Shown: positions 60,837-64,000 of the stretch, in pieces
Layout: each line of letters begins with the position of its first letter
Position numbering within the stretch: position 1 is the stretch's first letter
Source: Roseiarcus sp963822215
Lineage (GTDB): Bacteria; Pseudomonadota; Alphaproteobacteria; Rhizobiales; Beijerinckiaceae
DNA: 64,000 nt
Reading direction: 5' to 3'
Assembly: GCA_963822215.1 (NCBI GenBank)
Contig: CAWGGX010000004.1
Location: 806,001 to 870,000 of the forward strand
Made by a program: the position numbers and the translations under genes
The notes under the pieces: generated by a model
The model's input: the letters and a program-made list of their open reading frames with translations, nothing else
Told to the model about the DNA's origin: nothing
The model's database searches: none

Positions 60837-61059
60837 TGGCGCGCCCCGTAGCTCGAGACGCACGCTTTCCAGAGCTTGGTTCGCGTCCTCGAGTTTACTC
60901 GCGGCGGCTCCAATGACCGCCTTCATCGGACTTAGGAACTCGACAGTCAGGTCGCTCGCGGCCATGGATGCGACCTCCAACCCTCCCCAATTGGGGAAGG
61001 GAATGCTGGCCGCGCCGTACAACCTGGCCGCGCCCGGTCTCGCGCCCCGTTTTCGCCCG

Positions 61060-61250
61060 CCTGTTCTTTCCCTGTTCCGCTCCGAAATCGCCTGATAAGT
61101 CCCTGTTCCAGTCGTTTGAAATTCCCTGTTCCATGCCCGCGCGCGCCCGCAACCGGCGGGTTGTAAAGCCGGCAACCCCATGACATTGCTGGACTTCCTG
61201 GTCCGGAGCGCCGACTGCGGCGCAAAAAAATTCCCTGCTAGCAGGGAACC
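61060..61250 (-). repeat. Dispersed aacagggaa repeat, copy B
   Basis: Inverted relative to copy A. Read on the minus strand it has the palindrome ttccctgctagcagggaa (61231-61248), the ccgccggttgcggg block, and then aacaggga-type repeats at 61130, 61107 (variant) and 61076. Intervening spacers differ from copy A while these blocks are kept, which suggests a structured element. Confidence 0.75.
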
Positions 61251-61295
61251 GGATTGTCGGCGACGGACCGAGAGCGGGATGATTTTGGGCCGAGC

Positions 61296-61928
61296 TTAGC
61301 CGTCGCCCCCGACCAGCCTGGCCATGGCCTCAGCGGCCTCGTCGCCGATCGCCTCGAGACCCTGGACCACGCCGGCGCGATCGGCGGCGCTGCGGTTCTG
61401 GCTCGTCTTCCACTTGCCCCGGATGTCCGTGATCTCGATCTCGATCCCAACGATCGCCTTGCGCTGAAGCGCGATGAAATCTGGCGGCGCGTCGCCGACC
61501 GCCCACGGAGCGTCGCGAGAGGCCTCCTGCCTGGCTGTCAGCGCCGCGATCTGGCGCTGAAGCCATTCGTCGTCCTCGATCACCCGAGCCGCCCCGCGCG
61601 CCTGGACCATGACGTAGTTCCAGGTCGGCACGACCTTGTGCGTCTCCTGTTTGCTCTGGTACCAGGAAGGCGAGACGTAATGATCCGCGCCCTGGAAGAC
61701 GACGAGCGCCTCCGGGCTCGCCTGCAGGTCGCGCCATTGCGGATTGGCGCGCGCCACATGCGCCTTGAGCGTGCCGAGCTTGGATGCGGCACGGTCGAGG
61801 AGGAAGGGCACGGCGTTGGCGATCAGGCCCTGCGGACCGTGGCTGATCAAGAGGCCAAGCCGGCGCGCCTGGATCAGTGCATGCTGCCTGGCGAGGTCGT
61901 CCTCGCGGTGGAGCGGCGGCTCGTACAT
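61296..61928 (-). CDS. PaiB-family FMN-binding negative regulator
   Basis: 210 aa, full length. YEPPLHREDDLARQHALIQA, LISHGPQGLIANAVPFLLD, VVFQGADHYVSPSWY and VVPTWNYVMVQARGAARV are the conserved blocks of PaiB proteins, an FMN-binding split-barrel fold. Family members were described as repressors of sporulation and degradative enzymes in Bacillus, but many are probably flavin or heme-handling enzymes. It lies 6 bp downstream of ispG in the same orientation, so it is likely co-transcribed with it. Confidence 0.88.
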   Translation of the reverse strand: MYEPPLHREDDLARQHALIQARRLGLLISHGPQGLIANAVPFLLDRAASKLGTLKAHVARANPQWRDLQASPEALVVFQGADHYVSPSWYQSKQETHKVVPTWNYVMVQARGAARVIEDDEWLQRQIAALTARQEASRDAPWAVGDAPPDFIALQRKAIVGIEIEITDIRGKWKTSQNRSAADRAGVVQGLEAIGDEAAEAMARLVGGDG

Positions 61929-61934
61929 CCGTCC

Positions 61935-63209
61935 CTACTCCGCGGCCTGGTCAACGCCGCCGAAGCGGTTGACGACATAGGCCTCGACAAGCGCCTTGAA
62001 CTCATCGGCGATGTGCGGCCCCCGCAGCGTCACGGACTTGACGCCGTCGACGAACACCGGCGCCGCTGGTTGCTCGCCCGTGCCGGGCAGCGAAATCCCG
62101 ATGTCGGCGTGCTTGCTCTCGCCCGGTCCGTTGACGATGCAGCCCATGACCGCAACGTTCAGGCGCTCGACGCCCGGGTAACGGGCGCGCCACTCCGGCA
62201 TGGACGTCGCGAGGTGCGTTTGGATGTCGCGGGCGAGTTCCTGGAAAACGGTCGAGGTCGTCCGGCCGCAGCCTGGACAGGCCGCGACCTGAGGTGCGAA
62301 GATGCGGAAGCCCATGGTCTGCAGGAGTTCCTGGGCGACCCGCACTTCCTGCGTTCGGTCGCCGCCGGGCTCGGGGGTCAACGAGATGCGGATCGTGTCG
62401 CCGATCCCCTCCTGCAACAGCACGCCGAGCGCCGCGGAAGAGGCGACGATCCCCTTCGATCCCATGCCGGCCTCGGTCAGGCCGAGGTGAAGCGCGTAGT
62501 CCGAGCGCGCCGCCAGCGTGCGATAGACGGCGATCAGATCCTGGACCGCAGAAACCTTGGCCGACAGAATGATGCGCGCGTGCGGCAGTCCGATCGCCTC
62601 GGCCCGCTCCGCCGAAAGGAGCGCGGATCGGACCATCGCCTCGCGCGTCACCGCGCGCGTGTCGAGCGGCGTCGCGCTCGCGGCGTTCTCGTCCATGAGA
62701 TGGGTCAGCAATTCCTGGTCGAGCGAGCCCCAGTTCGCCCCGATGCGCACGGTCTTGTCGTTGCGAATGGCGGTTTCGACGATCTGGCCGAATTGCAGGT
62801 CGCGCTTCGCCCGGAAGCCGACGTTGCCCGGATTGATACGGTATTTGGCGAGCGCCTCGGCGCAGGCCGGATGGTCGGCGAGCAGCTTGTGGCCGATGTA
62901 ATGAAAGTCGCCGATCAGCGGAACGTTCACGCCCATCGTCGCGAGGCGTTCGCGGATCCGCGGCACCGCGGCGGCCGCCTCGTCCCGGTCGACGGTCAAC
63001 CGCACGAGCTCGGAGCCGGCGCGAGCCAGGGCCGCGATCTGACGCGTCGTGGCCTCGACGTCCGCGGTGTCCGTGTTGGTCATCGACTGGACGACGATCG
63101 GGGCGCCGCCGCCGACCGTGACGGCCGCCGCCCCCTCGCCGATTTTGACTGCAACGGTCGCGCGGCGCACGCTGGGGCCGAACGCCGGCTCGGCGCATGA
63201 AGAGTTCAT
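61935..63209 (-). CDS. ispG: 4-hydroxy-3-methylbut-2-enyl diphosphate synthase (flavodoxin/ferredoxin)
   Basis: 424 aa, full length. It converts MEcPP to HMBPP in the MEP isoprenoid pathway with a [4Fe-4S] cluster. TIM-barrel landmarks are GAPIVVQSMTNTDTADVEAT, PLIGDFHYIGHKLL and YRINPGNVG. The cluster Cys residues are ACPGCGRTT and VMGCIVNGPGE. The start MNSSCAEPAFGP is the only Met with reasonable spacing. It is a chromosomal core gene, so this end of the window is outside the islands. Confidence 0.95.
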   Translation of the reverse strand: MNSSCAEPAFGPSVRRATVAVKIGEGAAAVTVGGGAPIVVQSMTNTDTADVEATTRQIAALARAGSELVRLTVDRDEAAAAVPRIRERLATMGVNVPLIGDFHYIGHKLLADHPACAEALAKYRINPGNVGFRAKRDLQFGQIVETAIRNDKTVRIGANWGSLDQELLTHLMDENAASATPLDTRAVTREAMVRSALLSAERAEAIGLPHARIILSAKVSAVQDLIAVYRTLAARSDYALHLGLTEAGMGSKGIVASSAALGVLLQEGIGDTIRISLTPEPGGDRTQEVRVAQELLQTMGFRIFAPQVAACPGCGRTTSTVFQELARDIQTHLATSMPEWRARYPGVERLNVAVMGCIVNGPGESKHADIGISLPGTGEQPAAPVFVDGVKSVTLRGPHIADEFKALVEAYVVNRFGGVDQAAE

Positions 63210-63395
63210 CGAGACGTCCCTCAGGTGGAATCCGCGCAGGATTGGTCAGCGGATATGTAGGTCCGGACGGGGGAAATGTCACCCGCGACGCTTCGCCCTC
63301 TCGCAAGCTTCATCGCAATGCAATATGACCGATTTACGCGAAGCCGCGTCCGTCGGAGGCCCGGCGTCCGGCGGCATTTTCTGGAGGATCGCCAC

Positions 63396-64000
63396 ATGTC
63401 GCTCGCAAACCATCATGCCGTCGTCACCGGCTCCACCAGCGGGATCGGCCTCGCCGTCGCCCGGGGGTTCGCCAAGGAAGGCGCGGACGTGATGATCAAC
63501 GGCTTCGGCGACCCGAAGGCGATCGAGGAAGAGCGCGCCAGGATCGAGCGCGAATTCAAGGTCAAATGCGTCTACAACGGCGCCGACATGTCCGAGGGCG
63601 ACGAAGTGGAGGCGATGATCAAGGACGCGACCGAAAAGCTCGGGACCGTCGATATTCTGGTCAACAACGCCGGCATCCAGTTCGTCTCGCCGATCGAGGA
63701 CTTCCCGCCGGAGAAATGGCACGCGATCATCGCCGTCAACCTCGTCTCGGCGTTTCACTCGATTCACGCCGCCGTGCCGGGCATGAAGGCGCAGAAATGG
63801 GGCCGCATCATCAACACCGCCTCCGCTCACTCGCTCATCGCCTCGCCGTTCAAGTCGGCCTACGTCTCGGCCAAGCACGGCATCGCCGGCCTCACCAAGA
63901 CGGTCGCGCTCGAACTCGCAACCTTCGGCATCACCTGCAACTGCATCTCTCCGGGCTACGTCTGGACGCCGCTGGTCGAGAACCAGATCCCCGACACGAT
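63396..64000 (+). CDS. bdhA: 3-hydroxybutyrate dehydrogenase (3' end beyond window)
   Basis: The first 201 residues of a classical SDR; it runs off the right edge. A tggagga Shine-Dalgarno precedes the ATG. VTGSTSGIG is the cofactor loop, NNAGIQFVSPIEDFP the NNAG motif, ASAHSL the catalytic Ser, and YVSAKHG the Tyr/Lys pair. The IQFVSPIEDFP and SPFKSAYVSAKHG blocks are diagnostic of 3-hydroxybutyrate dehydrogenase, which oxidises D-3-hydroxybutyrate from PHB turnover to acetoacetate with NAD+. Confidence 0.88.
   Translation, partial: MSLANHHAVVTGSTSGIGLAVARGFAKEGADVMINGFGDPKAIEEERARIEREFKVKCVYNGADMSEGDEVEAMIKDATEKLGTVDILVNNAGIQFVSPIEDFPPEKWHAIIAVNLVSAFHSIHAAVPGMKAQKWGRIINTASAHSLIASPFKSAYVSAKHGIAGLTKTVALELATFGITCNCISPGYVWTPLVENQIPDT

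Noticed and set aside
61254..63200. A 648-codon open frame on the plus strand across paiB and ispG
   Set aside because: It is antisense to two well-supported genes, with the Arg/Asp-rich composition expected when GC-rich genes are read on the opposite strand.
1..64000. CRISPR array
   Set aside because: No regularly spaced direct repeats with unique spacers; the aacaggga repeats are too short and too few.

Overview
Overall. The window is GC-rich DNA from an alphaproteobacterium, most likely a Hyphomicrobiales (Rhizobiales) member. The evidence is the style of the core genes (ispG, a 3-hydroxybutyrate dehydrogenase, PaiB, a PEP-CTERM protein), REP-like palindromes beginning gtcattgcgagcg, and a dispersed repeat built on aacagggaa that I associate with Bradyrhizobium-like and methanotroph-like genomes. 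Genus-level assignment is not supported. There is no complete tRNA, no rRNA and no CRISPR array.

Layout. (1) 1-3.9 kb: a 2-aminoethylphosphonate catabolic pair (pbfA-like lyase, phnW), one copy of the aacagggaa repeat, and a flavin reductase-like gene. (2) 4.05-5.85 kb: an IS110/IS1111-type element inserted inside a REP palindrome. (3) 5.9-17.5 kb: a divergent catabolic locus. Leftward it carries a FadR-type GntR regulator, a gluconate 5-dehydrogenase-like SDR, an L-idonate 5-dehydrogenase-like enzyme and an aldo-keto reductase. Rightward it carries a glycyl radical enzyme with its activase and a ribose-type ABC importer. The rightward operon has different codon habits and looks acquired. (4) 18-34 kb: mosaic mobile DNA. 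It has an integrase, a gene split by an IS5-family element, a primase-helicase followed by an iteron/hairpin cluster that looks like a replication origin, a phage injection-like protein, a caspase-like peptidase and several small regulators. (5) 34-38 kb: a DUF1330 protein, a phospholipase D-like protein, and a DUF2278 gene truncated against a truncated IS1380 transposase.

(6) 38.9-50.3 kb is the most interesting part: a five-gene leftward operon. Its products are an SF1 helicase fused to a Vsr/DUF559-like nuclease, a membrane-anchored coiled-coil protein, a membrane-anchored coiled-coil McrB-like AAA+ ATPase, a DUF2357 (McrC-like) protein and an Hsp70/actin-fold ATPase. I read it as a McrBC/CoCoNuT-related anti-phage system with an unusual composition. 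Two MITEs (264 and 263 bp, each with perfect 8-bp target duplications) sit at its first two gene junctions; removing them on paper restores the ancestral gene ends. (7) 50.4-56.3 kb: an HlyD remnant, island genes, two tyrosine recombinases and a tRNA-Lys 3' fragment that is probably an attachment site. (8) 56.6-64 kb: return towards chromosome, with broken SRAP fragments, a PEP-CTERM protein, small hypothetical genes, the second inverted copy of the aacagggaa repeat, paiB, ispG and bdhA.

How the genes work together. The catabolic locus can be read as import of a sugar-like compound, radical cleavage or dehydration under low oxygen, and NAD(P)-linked polyol/ketogluconate oxidoreduction under GntR control. 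The 38.9-50.3 kb operon can be read as a membrane-tethered NTPase sensor and translocation machine feeding a helicase-nuclease effector. Both readings are inferences from domains and gene order.
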